Source: Orobanche coerulescens (taxonomy: Eukaryota > Streptophyta > Magnoliopsida > Lamiales > Orobanchaceae). Taken from it: a stretch of 64,000 nt of DNA. The notes beneath the pieces were generated by a model that was not told the DNA's origin, made no database searches, and saw nothing but the letters and a program-made list of their open reading frames with translations. A program made the position numbers and the translations under genes. Positions within the stretch are counted from its first letter, which is position 1. Each line of letters opens with the position of its first letter. Positions 33,116-45,151 of this stretch are shown here, piece after piece. The stretch is taken from NCBI GenBank assembly GCA_033398695.1, contig CM065819.1, forward strand, positions 2,095,501-2,159,500. The letters are read 5' to 3'.

Positions 33116-34087
33116 ACTTGGGGCCCAGAGAAGTTGGCTCGTGTGTTTATCACGCAGATTGTGAGGCTTCACGGTACTCCGAGATCTATTGTTTCAGATC
33201 GTGATGGCCGTTTTGTATCGCACTTTTGGCAGGCGGTGCATAAGGCGTTGGGTACCCGTTTGCGTTTGAGTACCTCTTTTCATCCCCAGTCAGATGGACA
33301 GTCGGAACGCACTATCCAGACGTTCGAGGATATGTTGCGTGCTTGTGCTCTCGATTGGAGCAGTGACTGGGAGGAGCATTTGCCATTGATCCAATTCACG
33401 TATAACAATAGTTGGCACGCGTCGATTCGGATGGCACCGTATGAGGCACTTTATGGGCAGCGATGTCAATCACCGATTTGTTGGAATGAGACGTCCGATT
33501 TGGTCGGGACCGAGCCAGATGTCGTTTTAGAGATGAGGCGGAAGATAGAATTAATTTGGGAACGGATGTTGACTGCCCAGAGTCGACAGAAGTCATATGC
33601 CGATGTCCGTCGTCGACCCTTGGAATTCGAGGTGGGAGACCACGTTTTACTAAAGGTGTCGCCGATGAGAGGAGTTTTCCGTTTCGGGAAAAAAGGGAAG
33701 TTGAGTCCGAGATTTATTGGACCCTTCGAGATTCTCGAGCGAGTCGGTGGGTAAGCATACCATTTGGCGTTACCCCTGGCCTTGAGTCATGTTCATAGCG
33801 TTTTTCATGTTTCCCAGCTGAGGAAATATGTCCCGGATCCTAGTCACGTCATCGATTATGGTGAGATCTATGTCGCCGAGGATATTACTTTTGAAGAATG
33901 TCCCTTGAAGATTTTGGAGCGTCGTGAGAAACGACTGAGGCATAAGACCATCCCTTTGGTCAAGGTGCAGTGGTCGAGACACAGTGTCGAGGAGGCAACT
34001 TGGGAAACCGAGGATAGCATGCGTGCTAGGTACCCTGAGTTGTTTGTTTCTGAAGTTTTAGGACGAAACTTATTTTTAGAGAGGTAG
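33116..34087 (+). pseudogene. Tekay-like integrase, C-terminal half
   Basis: Continues the core: IVSDRDGRF, STSFHPQSDGQSERTIQ, NNSWHASIRMAPYEALYG, then VGDHVLLKVSP, GPFEILERVG and the end HSVFHVSQLRKYV ... WETEDSMRARYPELF. A TAA at 33752 interrupts the frame. The chromodomain-like tail is at about 33930-34050. Confidence 0.85.
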
Positions 34088-34089
34088 AA

Positions 34090-36213
34090 TGTAATATCCG
34101 CATTTTTCTTTCTCTTGTATTTTCATTTTCGGTGTATTTTTTGGTCGTAGCGACCCTCGTGTATCTTTCAGTGTATCTCTTCCGTCATCTATTGATCTGA
34201 TTCTCATAATTGTTGTGTGGAACTGCCGTTTCGGGGTTGCCGTGGATCCATTCTTTGTTACGATGCGTTTTGAGGTGTTCCGTTTAATGTTTCGTTCATA
34301 TTCCAGTGTTTTGGACCGTTTATATTTCGTACCTAGCGCACGCTATCTTTTCTACATAGCGCACGCTAGAGGTCCCTTAGTAGCGCACGCTACGGCTGTT
34401 TCGTAGCGCACGCTAGAGAGCCGGTCCTGGGAGTGGCAGTGCTGATTCCAGCCCTCTGGACTGGCGGATTAGCGTACGCTACGTAGTCTAGTGCACGCTA
34501 ATGTCGGGGTCTAGCGCACGCTGAGATGCCCGGTAGCGTGCGCTAGCGTAAGTGTCCAGTACTGGACAGTTTGCTACTGGACTCAATCTGATGCCCAGGT
34601 AGCGCACGCTATTGGTTGATAGTGTGCGCTACCGATACACGTTAGCGCACGCTACGTTTGATTGATAGCGCGCGCTAACTGGATCAGGTGTGTACTGACA
34701 GTTGCTTCTGGACTCGGCTGATGTCCAGGTAGCGCACGCTATTGGTCTATAGCGCGTGCTACCGAGAGGTTATTAGCGCACGCTACGTTTCGAGTAGCGC
34801 ACGCTAACGACCAGAAAGCTGGCTACTGGACTGGAGTTTTGTCCCGTTAGCGCATGCTAACTTTGAGGATTAGCGCGCGCTAACACTCCCTGGCTATATA
34901 AACCAGGGAGTTGACCGAGATGAACATATTCTCTCATTTCTTCCTCCTCTCCGCAGCTGAGGCGATTCCGGGCGATTTCTTGGCGATTTCTTCCTCCAAT
35001 CATCTCAACCATCAACTTCCTTTAGTTCTTGGTGTATTATAACAACATCAACACGAATCTTTCATCCTAATGCAAGGTAAAATCTCTTAGAACCCTACTT
35101 TTGGATAAATTGGGGGTTTTGGGATTTTCGTCCGATTCGTTCCGTTTTGTTGGTTAATCCATGATGAATATGATTAATCTTGTTGATATCATTAGTTTTC
35201 CTACGGATTCATGGTATATTTTCATGGTTTTGCGAAATCGGGAGGGTTCGGTTGTGGTCCGCCCTCGTTGTTATTTTTATACGAATATACATGAATCGTA
35301 GGCGGGTTTTCGGGTGTATTCCATTTCCGTAATCATTTAGAAGTGGTTGTGATTGTGTTATTCGAATCATTAGGTCCATTTCCGCCGATTCCTCGCGGTT
35401 GTGCTTGACTCTTCCTTTCCGTTCGTGTCACCGTCTATTAATCGAGGCAAGTATCCTTATGAACTTACGATCTTGACATAGTAGTATTGTATGAGAAATT
35501 GTGTGTGTGTATGCTCACTATGGGTTAGATCCGACGGGGTCTCGGTAGGGCTCCACGAAGCTGTGGAACCGCGAGTTTGCTTTTAACCACTACGGGTTAG
35601 ATCCGATGGGGTCTCGGTAGGGATCCACGAAGCTGTGGGTCCGTGGTTAATTGTGGTGCGTTTTACAAATGTGGTTTGATTATTGGCATTTCCGGAAATG
35701 AGTGCTTTGGAACTATGTTTTCGTGATGGCATGCATTGACTATATGTGTAAGATGTAAGTTGTTCATTTGGTTACTTGTACTAGCGTAATTGCTAATCCC
35801 TCTGGGGACCCATTTTGGGGAAATTTGTTTTATGAATTTCAGGTCAGGTTCATCGAGACGAGCGGGCGCTGGACCAGTATGCGGATGATGGCCGTGCGTG
35901 ATGATTGTGCAAGAGTGGTGTCTTATTGTCTTCTATCTTTTTGCCTTTGTGGTTTTTAAACTAATAGAAGTACTCGAGTACTTAAGAGTTCTTGTTCGTC
36001 CGGATTGTATTGTTGTCTATTATGTTTATGTCGGATGATGGTGTTATGTTTGACCGGTTGAACCGAGTGGATTATTTTGTTTTGCATTTTTATGATGAGG
36101 TGTTATTTTGTTGTTTCCGCGAGTCGATGAGTATGATGTTTGTTCAGCCTGGTGGGTCCCATATAGGGATTCACGGTGCTGTAATATACCTCGAATATCT
36201 TGGGGGTATTACA
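34090..36213 (+). repeat. 3' LTR of the Tekay-like element
   Basis: TGTAATATCCGC...GGGGGTATTACA, 2124 bp, with the same parts as the 5' LTR. Its TATA box lies in a perfect 8-bp inverted repeat: ctccctgg 34886-34893, ccagggag 34903-34910. Confidence 0.9.
34333..34902 (+). promoter_or_regulatory. U3 palindrome array and TATA box (Tekay-like 3' LTR)
   Basis: About 18 TAGCGCACGCTA-type copies, better preserved than in the 5' LTR, then ctatataaa (34894-34902). Confidence 0.65.
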
Positions 36214-36218
36214 GAAAA

Positions 36219-37578
36219 GCAGTAGAGCTGAATAAAGGGGAAGTATATCTAAGAGTCGGCAATAGAGCAAGAGTTGCTGCACTAGCCGTAAGAACTTATG
36301 ATCTAGTTTTACCCAATGGGCTTTTGTTAGTTTTGAACAATTGCTATTATGTTCCTGCTGTGAATAGGAATATTATTTCAGTTTCTATATTAGATTGTGA
36401 AGGTTACAGTTTTCTTATTAAGAATAAGATTATGCGTATTTTCTTTGATGACTTGCTTTATGGTACTGCAAAGTTATATACTAGCCTTTACAATATTGAT
36501 CTAGATGAGTCCGACACTTTGGAAGTCTATAACATTGCATCCAAGAAACCTAAGCTCAATGATTCTAATCTGACTTATTTATGGCATTGTTGACTTGGTC
36601 ACATAAACGAGAAACACATTTCTAAACTCCATAATGATGGACTTTTAGACTCTTTTGACTATGAATCATATGGGACATGCGAATCTTGTTTATTAGAAAA
36701 GATGACGAAGAATCCTTTCACCGGTCATGGAGAAAGGGCTAGTGATCTATTAGGCCTAATACATACTGATGTATGCGGACCTCTTAGCACTCATACCAGA
36801 GGCGGATACCAATACTTCATTACATTTACCGATGATTTTAGCCGATATGGATATGTTTATCTTATGAAGTATAAACATGAGTCTTTTGAAATGTTCAAAA
36901 TATTCCAGAATGAAGTACAGAATAAACTTGGCAAGACAATTAAAGCCCTTCGATCGGATTGAGGTGGCGAATACTTGAGCCAAGAATTCGATGATCATCT
37001 TAGGAGTTAGTGGAATTGTTTCGCAACTTACTCCTCCCGGAACACCTCAGCATAATGGAGTGTCCGAGAGGAGGAATCGAACTTTATTAGATATGGTTCG
37101 ATCCATGATGAGTCGAACAGAGCTTCCATTATCATTTTGGGTCCACGCCTTAGAAACAACAGCATTCACCCTTAACCGTGTTCCATCTAAAGCAATTGAA
37201 AAGACACCATTTGAGAAATGGACTGGTAAGAGACCAAACTTGTCTTTTCTAAAGATCTCGGGTTGCGAAGCGTTCGTAAGACGCCAAGTGTTTGACAAAC
37301 TGGCAGCCAGATCTGAAAGATGTTTATTTGTGGGGTATCCTAAGGAAACTAAAGGATATTACTTTTATAAGCCCGCTGAGAACAAAGTGTTTGTTGCTCG
37401 AAATGCTGTATTATTAGACAGGGAATTTATTTCCAAAAGAGACAGTGTGAGAAGAGTAATTCTCGAGGAAACTCGAGAACCACAAGAAGACATTGCTTCA
37501 CCGATGGAAATCGAATAGGCTCAACAATCAGTTGAAGATCCAGTTCAAAGCACACAAGTCCCTCGCAGATCTGATAGG
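36219..37578 (+). pseudogene. Copia integrase
   Basis: Continues the Copia polyprotein after the Ty3 insertion: VGNRARVAALAVRTYDL, LNNCYYVPAVNRNIISVS, then the integrase finger (LGHINEKHISKL), the core (IHTDVCGPLST, YFITFTDDFSRYGYVY, IKALRSD, TPPGTPQHNGVSERRNRTL, MVRSMM) and the C-terminal GCEAFVRR/GYPKETKGYYFY region. Stops (TGA near 36592 and 36959, TAG near 37010 and 37516) disrupt it. Confidence 0.85.
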
Positions 37579-39198
37579 ATGCGACATGAACCTGAGAGAT
37601 ATGGTTATCTCGTAACAGAGGATGATGACGCATCGCTCATAGATGATGAGCCTAGTAGCTATACAGAAGCTGCTTTAGGACCAGAGTCCGATGAATGGCT
37701 AGAAGCCATGAAGTCAGAGATGCAGTCCATGTATGACAATCAAGTTTGGAACTTGATAGATCCACCTGAGGGTGTTAAAACCATTGGGTGCAAATGGGTC
37801 TATAAAAAGAAGAAAGACATGGATGATAATCTGCAAGCCTATAAAGCTAGACTAGTGGCAAAAGGTTATAGACAAATTCATGGTGTTGACTATGATGAGG
37901 CCTTTTCGCCAGTAGTCATGCTTAAATCAATTAGAATTTTATTTGCTATTGCCGCATACTATGATTATGAAATATGGTAAATGGATGTCAAAACAGCATT
38001 CCTTAATGGAAACTTACTCGAGGATTTGTACATGACACAACCTGAAGGTTTTGTTAATCCAGAAAATTCTAAAATGGTTTGCAAGCTTCAAAGATCCATT
38101 TATGGGTTGAAGCAGGCTTCTCGGAGCTGGAATCTTCATTTTGATGAAACTGTCAAAGAGTTTGGGTTCATTGAAAATGAAGATGAACCATGTGTGTACA
38201 AGAAGGTTAGTGGGAGAAAAGTTATTTTCTTAGTCTTATATGTAGATGACATATTACTCATTGGAAATGACATTCCCACCTTGCAGACAGTCAAGACTTG
38301 GTTGGGAAGTTGTTTCTCAATGAAAGACTTGGGAGAAGTTGCTTACATTCTTGATATAAAGATCTATAGAGATAGATCAAAGAGATTGATTGGTCTGAGT
38401 CAATGTACCTACATTAATAAAATATTAAAGAGGTTCAATATGCAAGACTCCAAGAGAGGACTCTTGCCAATGTTACATGACATTCATCTGAGTGAGACTC
38501 AGAGTTCTTCGACTCCTGATGCGCGAGCCCGCATGAGCAAGATACCATACGCTTCGGCCATTGGATCGATCATGCATGCCATGATTTGTATTCAACCAGA
38601 TGTATCGTTTGCCCTTAGCATGACAAGTCGATACCAATCAAATCCAGGTGAAAGTCACTGGACAGCAGTGAAAACCATTCCAAAGTACTTAAGAAGAGCT
38701 AAGGAAGCATTCCAAATATATGGAGGTATGGGAAACGAGTTGGCTGTAAATAGTTACGCCAATGCATGTTTCAAAACTGATAGAGACGATTTAAGATCGC
38801 ATATGGTTTTGTGTTTTGTTTAAAATGAAGATGTTGTGAGTTGTAAATGTTCCAAGTAAACACGCTCATAGATTCTATAACTTAAGACTGAGTACCTTGC
38901 AGCATCGGATGCAGCCAAGGAGAATATGTGGAACCTTTTAGGTCCTATAAGTCTTTACTGCCACAATAATAGTGCTATTGTGCGAGCTAAAGAGTCATGG
39001 GTTGATCATAATTCTTAACATATACTCAGAAAATATCACCTAGTCAGAGAGATCGTCAGATGAGGAGATATTACAATATGCAAAGTAGCAACGGAAGAGA
39101 ATGTTGCAGATCCACTTATCAAGCCTCTCTCATAAGGAAAGCATGTTCAGCATGCTAGAGCGATAAGACTAAAAGTCATGAATGAATGGTCCTAGTGC
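37579..39198 (+). pseudogene. Copia reverse transcriptase and decayed RNase H
   Basis: RT motifs: WLEAMKSEMQSMYDNQVW, GCKWVYKKKKD, YKARLVAKGYRQ, the MDVKTAFLNG block, YGLKQASRSWN, and the catalytic YVDD (LVLYVDDILLIGND, near 38245). KIPYASAIGSIMHAM and SRYQSNPGESHW follow, and after 38823 an RNase H part too damaged to read. A TAA at 37978-37980 stands where Gln is usual. Confidence 0.88.
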
Positions 39199-39209
39199 AA
39201 GTGGGAGAT

Positions 39210-40673
39210 TGTTGAGAATGTGCCCTAAGACATTCGATGTGCCTAGATTTGTAACTGTCACATTTAAATAAAGTTATTTGATATCATTTATTTCTCGTTG
39301 ATTATTATAATGTGTGCATGTTATAATATTATAATAATTGAATAATAGTTATTCACGAATAATAAGATTATTCAAATGTCCCTGGTACAATCGCGTTGAG
39401 TAGAGACTCAAGTGATTAATATACTAGTATAAGTTTGATTGATAATCATCGGATGATTATGTATATGGTACGGATCAATCTTATGGGTATTGGTTGGAGA
39501 ACTAATACTGGACAGACCCGCATTGAGATCACTGCATGGAAATGTCATAAATGATTCTCAATATAACAGTATGTCAATAAATCCTTGAACCTGAGATTAT
39601 CATAGAGTCCAACATGATATCTGCTATGCCTTGACGTAACCCAACATCATCTAAAATATGGTGATCATAAAGGTTAGCGATCGGTATTGGTGGGAGTCAT
39701 GTAGAGGGCAATGAATAATCAAGATGGAGATTTACCCCTCTATTTAGTGAGAGAGATATCTGATGGGCCCCTCGATAAGTAGGACTGAAGGAAATGCATA
39801 GCCATGCTCAAATGAAGAGTCATTTGATTTAATCAGTCTACTTAAGATCGAGAAAGTATTTGAACATAAATAAGTATGACAGACTCCATGACTTAGGTCA
39901 AATATGATATCGTGCGACAAAAGGGAATTGACACGCTAAAAGTTTTAATGGATTATTAACTTATATTATTTGGGTAATCATAATGTCTTGCTAGAGGCCG
40001 CTTATGATTTATTATTTAATAAAGTATTAAATAATTGCCAACATAATATAAGCCTTTGGGGCGTACGTAAGAAAATTATAGACAAGTAGGAATAAATATG
40101 AACTGAGAATAATAAATATAATATTGGATATTATATTTATAAGGAGATTAAATAATAAGCAATATATAATATTGGATATTATATATATTGTATTATTTAA
40201 TAAGATGAGGGATAACTAACCAAATACTAGATTCTTGAATCTAGGGTTTACTTAGTATAAATATAAGGTCTTGGACAAGAGTTATCAACAAGAGAAAAAG
40301 GGAAAAATCCTCCCCCCCCCCCCCAACAAAGAAAGAAAAATCGGCCTCTTCCTCTTACAGTAGGAGAACGACGTCAGTCATCTAATCTTCTTTCCTTAGT
40401 TGATCTTGATCGATAGTTCAATCCTTATAGTAAAGAATTTGTGTTGTACTATTTATCAATATTATTCGTAAGGATCTAGCAATCCGACTTGTGGAATTGT
40501 TCGTGTGTGGATCACCCAGAGAGGAAGGAGTTATTCATCTGCTTCTAGTCCGGATTTAGATTTGTTCGTCGGATTAAGGTAATTCGATTAACCCTTTAAT
40601 CAAACAATTAAATTACTGCATGAGATCCTAAATTGGGTTTTCTTATTATATTCGATGCATAGAAACCCCAACA
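39210..40673 (+). repeat. 3' LTR of the Copia element
   Basis: 1464 bp, closely matching the 5' LTR including the palindrome and TATA box. It has a C-run at about 40310-40324 and a short deletion near its end (the cttccgctgcg stretch is missing). Confidence 0.9.
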
Positions 40674-41060
40674 CGTTATACGCACTAACATAAGTTTAGA
40701 AAACGATTTTTCTAAAATAACTTGAGTTGCAAAATATCAAAAGGGCCATTTACAAATACTCATGCAACGGTTATAACAAACAGTGAAAATACATATGCAG
40801 TGGAAAATAATCATTCAGCAAAAATACTCGATTCTCCATTACATGTCATAACTAGTACCACTCGGGAAGCTCACCTCTTCACGACCGCTACTATCTCTAT
40901 CTACGAGTACCATCATAATCTTACCAACTTGTGGAAATCCACAACAATTCAATCCTCACCATAATCCACATCTCACACTCTCAAATGAAGAATGAACTCA
41001 AATACAACCGTCTGTACTATATTCAAACAATACCATGAATTCTCAAAACATCATCACAAC
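40674..41060 (-). mobile_element. LTR 'B' (minus), right part
   Basis: It resumes with CGTTATACGCAC after the Copia element. Words such as gaaaatacatatgcagtgga parallel those after the hAT element (56150-56165). The right boundary could not be fixed. Confidence 0.45.
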
Positions 41061-42015
41061 TCACAATTGTAGAATAATCCATCAGTGCCAAATCCTATAT
41101 GTCGAATCGCACAATCAAATACCAATCCTGATAAGAACCAAATATACATAATACAATCCTTATATATATATATATATACATATATATAATCAATTTGTAT
41201 TTTATCATCACATTTCTCATATGCAATTAATGTGACCAATTATCGAGTTGATTAAATAAATATTGTTATTTTTACTGAAAATAAATTTTGGCCAATCATT
41301 GTTGGCCAAATAGATAATCTTGTTTTTTTGAAAATTTTTATTTTATTTAATTTACTTTGTCCAATTTATCAATGTTTAACAATTTGAGCGAATTTGATTT
41401 TTTAAAGTCAAACATAACAACCAAGTATTGTAACAACTTATATTTGATTATGTAGATTTTATAAGTTTGGGTCATTCAATAATATAATCAATATGTATTT
41501 TACCATCATATTTCTCATCGCCAATTAATTTGGCCAATTATCGAGTTGACTAAATAAATAGTATTATTTTTATTGAAATGTAATTTTACCAATTATTAAG
41601 TTGGTCAAATAAATATTTTTTATTAAAAAAATAATTTGGCTAACTTATTGACGTTTAACTTAATTTGTGTATCAACATATAACAATTTGAGCAAATTTGA
41701 ATTTTTTTAAAGTCACACGTAACAACCAGTTTTATAACAACTTAAATTTAATTACTTAGATTTTATATATTTTAGTATATTTGGAAAATTATTGCATATA
41801 GCTATATAGATTTGTGAGGGGAACATGTACTAAAATTATTTTTTAATTGAGTTTGAGGTATAGGTATATAATATCTAAATGAATTTCAGATGGCTGAACT
41901 CTAGCTGTATTGTTTCGGGTATCACTATATGATTTTGGGATGAAAACGTGTAGTAAATTCACCTTTAAGTCGGATGTCGGACGAGTACGGTTATATAAAT
42001 TATAAACGAGTTCGA
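41061..42015. other. AT-rich intergenic repeat DNA
   Basis: It has a TA microsatellite (about 41163-41190) and several copies of ggccaatta..gagttgactaaataaat. The last 250 bp resemble 47061-47310 (gagtttga..tataggtata, actatatgagttt). No gene is seen. Confidence 0.5.
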
Positions 42016-43049
42016 TGTTGGGTATGGGGTCGGATATTTGCGCCGTTTGCGGAAGCGTAAGTAAAATTGCGGAAAATAAATGACACAAGAATTTATAGAG
42101 GTTCGGCTATAAACGAGCCTACGTCCTCTCTTTATCTTTTTCAATAGGTTAAAGATAGCAACCTCTACACCTCTCTTCTATCGGTCGAGGTATAACCGTT
42201 ACAATCACGTCTTCTATTGGTCCGTGATAAACCACTCGTACTTGTCTTTGCGTCGGTCCAAGTTAAACCGTTTTCCTTTTCTATCGAACAAGGAATCAAC
42301 CGCTCTAGCTTTCTATGGGTACTAGATAAACCTCACGAAGATAGCGATTGCGATTCTAACAATGTCGGATCCTTGATCCTAACCGAATCCAATCGTATCT
42401 TTTCTTTTACCGCTCGTGTATGATTTTGTGTATAACACTCAATCACTCAATGTAAGCTCAATATTACAACAACAATATAATGAATATCAATCTCTGATCA
42501 GGGTATAGAATGCTTTGTGTTGTTGTACTCAATCAATACCATAGACATGGTATTTATAGGCTTCTTGATCAAACTAGCCGTTAGCTGCCAGGACCTTCAT
42601 TACGTATGTTATATACTTCCCATTACGTACATAAGCTTGTTTACGTACGTTAACCAGACACTGTTACGTACGTTAGCTTCTCCCAGATTCAGTCCAGTAA
42701 CATTCGTTTCTTTCTTTACGTACGTTATCATACTTCTCATTACGTACGTTAATAGTTCGTCATTGCTGACGTCATATGTCCGTTGCCACCTTTTTGACTT
42801 CAACTCATCCAACGTTCATCTGGTTTGAACTTGTTTACGTACGCTATATAACTTTCATTACGTACGTAAAATTCCATATATTACGTACGTTAGTGATCCC
42901 ACGTTACGTACGTTAGCGTTGTGTTTTTCCAGCTTTTTGCACTTTGTTTCCTTCGATGCTTGGCTTCGTCTCTTCGTTGTTTTGTTTTGCTTATCAACAT
43001 TAATCATCAAAACACTTTTAATTTATGCATGGAATAAAATGTTCCAACA
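42016..43049 (-). repeat. 3' LTR of the gag-only element
   Basis: On the minus strand, U3 carries TAACGTACGTTA-like motifs (42600-42915) followed by a TATA box (CTATAAATA, 42551-42559). Close to the right LTR. Confidence 0.88.
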
Positions 43050-43548
43050 ATCTCCCCCTTTTTGATGATTACAAAACAACATTTCGTCAATGGGATTTTC
43101 CTGCAAAAAAAAATGTAAATATATGTATATGTGTACAGACCAAAGTTTTCGACTTTGTCCGTTTTGTTAGTTTCTTCTCCCATTTCTTTTTCGACTTCTT
43201 CTTTCTCCTTCTTTCCTTTTCTTTTTCTTTTCGACTTTTCAAATTTTCATCATCTTTTCGACGTCTCCTCATTTTTCTTTTTCTGCCATTTTTTCGACTT
43301 CCCCTTTTCATTTTTTTTAACTCCTTCGTTTCTCCCCCTTTTAGGGTAAATCCCATTTTTCTTATTTTCCTCCTTTCTCTCCCCCTTTTTGTTTTCATCA
43401 AAAAGTAAAAAATAGCAATTGAATTTAATGATACCAAAATGTAGAATATGCACGATATAAATAAATTCATAAAGGGTAAAAACTCCCCCTGAAAATATTA
43501 TCTCTCATTAAAAAAAAATTATACTGCCCCTGATTAAAATATCAAAAA

Positions 43549-45090
43549 TCAATTTTTGGGGACCCAACCTATAGTTGGTTTTTGTTTAGAAATATAGACG
43601 ATATTTGAAACGATTGTTCCTTTAGGAACCCAAATTTTCTTAATTTTTATCGTCCGTCTCGGGCTTTTGCAACTTGAGATATGATGCCCGATTTTTAAAC
43701 ACTTTTCGCAATGGGGTATCTTAAAATTAACGGATTCGATTTTCGAGCGAGTTTTGAATCCTAACCCTTTTTTATTCAAAGTAAACTTTTGAACACCAAG
43801 CATTTGTTCAAATTTCTCGTTTCCGCACGAGAAGTTCTTTGTTAAAAATTTAAGCTCGGTTTGGATTTTAGCGAGATCATTCTTCAAACTATTTTTATTT
43901 TCAATACACTTTGAATGATCGATTTCAACAAATTTTCCCTTTTCGATAATTTTGGAATTTTCAATTTCCAAAGATTTAATTTTGGACTTAAGGGATTTTA
44001 TTTCGGATAAAGCGTTTTGAAAATCTGTATGCAATAATTCAAATGCATCAAAAAGTTCATCACAGGAGGATGTACTTACTTGGCTTTCGACGTCGCTGTC
44101 GTCGAACGAACTTCGGGCCATGAGAGCGATATTATTTTGATTGATAAAATCGTCGTCTTCGTCTTCATCGCTCCATGTTGCCACGAGAACCTCTTTCTTG
44201 GGTTTAGCTCGGCAATGCTTAGCGAAGTGGCCCGGTTTTCCACATTGTCGACAAGAGTTGTCGGATTTCTTCGTTTCGCTCGAGATATCCTTCTTCCTCC
44301 GGTTTAATAAAGTTTGGAATTTATTAATATTCTTGGCATAATATGCCGCTTCTTCGTCGCTTTCCTCCACCGGGATTTCTTCTTTCTTCCTCGATATCTT
44401 AGCCTTCATGGCTAACGATCGTTCCTTCGGCTTTGGCTTGACACTACGTGATTTTAATACAATCTCATAATTGATTAGTGAACCAACAAGGGCACTAAAA
44501 TCGAGCGTGTTGAGATCTTTGGATTCCATAATCGCGGTCACGGTGTCGTCCCATTCGCTAGGTAGTGATCTTAAGATTTTCTTGACTTTTTCACTACTAG
44601 ATAATGGTTTGCCAAACGAAGCTAGTCCATTGGTGATGACCGAGAATCGGTTGAGCATATTGGTGATGGACTCGTCACCCTTCATCATGAATAACTCGTA
44701 GTCATGGAGAAGTATATTGATCTTCGTCTCCTTGACTTGAGTTGTCCCTTCGTGTGTGATTTCAAGAATTTTCCATATTTCTTTCGCACTTTCACACGAC
44801 GAGATTCTATTGACCTCTTCGGGTTTTAAGGCACAAAATAAAAGTTGGGTGGCCTTACAATTTAAATGGTCATTTTTTCAATCGGCATCGTCGTATTCTT
44901 CAAAAGATTTGAGCGTACTGTCGGATTTGATAGGAACTTTTGGGCCGAGACAAATAATCTTCCAAATCTCTATATCGTAGGCACGAATAAAGATTGACAT
45001 CTTTTTCTTCCATGTCAAATAATTTGAGCCATCGAAGAATGGTGGTCGGTTGAGAGCATAGCCTTCGACTGGAGAGAATTGAAACGCCAT
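43549..45090 (-). pseudogene. Copia-type gag, one stop
   Basis: ATG at 45090 (MAFQFSPVEGYAL). It has an N-terminal gag block (PPFFDGSNYLTWKKKMSIFI), a UBN2-type core (ESAKEIWKILEITHEGTTQVKETKI, SITNMLNRFSVITNGL, KILRSLPSEWDDTVTAI), a CCHC knuckle (CRQCGKPGHFAKHC, near 44230), an acidic stretch (DEDEDDDF) and a C-terminal coiled-coil region. It ends with a KIWVPK-like block that normally leads into pol. One TGA (44878-44880) replaces a usual Trp; otherwise about 514 codons are open. It forms particles if translated. Confidence 0.8.
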
Positions 45091-45151
45091 TTTTTGATCT
45101 TTTTCTCCTCGGATGTTAAGCCGCGTATTGGAATACCGCTCTGATACCAAT

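Larger units (their letters stand above)
24156..36213 (+). mobile_element. Ty3/Gypsy retrotransposon (Tekay-like), degenerate
   Basis: LTRs 24156-26278 and 34090-36213 (about 2.12 kb each). Target duplication GAGAA/GAAAA (24151-24155, 36214-36218), one mismatch. The primer site (aatggtatcagaga) follows the 5' LTR and a purine tract (agagaggtagaa) precedes the 3' LTR. Gag, protease, RT, RNase H and integrase are all present in order, with stops and frameshifts. A 2.9-kb solo LTR interrupts the integrase. The C-terminal WSRHSVEEATWETEDSMRARYPELF region fits the chromodomain-like end of Tekay/Del elements; the lineage call is by eye. Confidence 0.9.
20241..40673 (+). mobile_element. Ty1/Copia retrotransposon, split by a Ty3 element
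   Basis: LTRs 20241-21729 and 39210-40673 begin TGTTG and end CAACA. A perfect target duplication CGTTA lies at 20236-20240 and 40674-40678. The primer site is tggtatcggagcc (21731) and the purine tract aagtgggagat (39199-39209). Gag-pol order is gag, protease, integrase, RT, RNase H, the Copia order. A 12.06-kb Ty3 element (24156-36213) sits just after the protease active site. Without it the Copia element is about 8.4 kb. Several stops and a missing gag N-terminus make it defective. Confidence 0.9.

Noticed and set aside
43087..43470. Lys/Arg-rich minus-strand frame near the gag-only element
   Set aside because: It lies in T-rich non-coding sequence between the purine tract and gag, is low in complexity and carries no motif.
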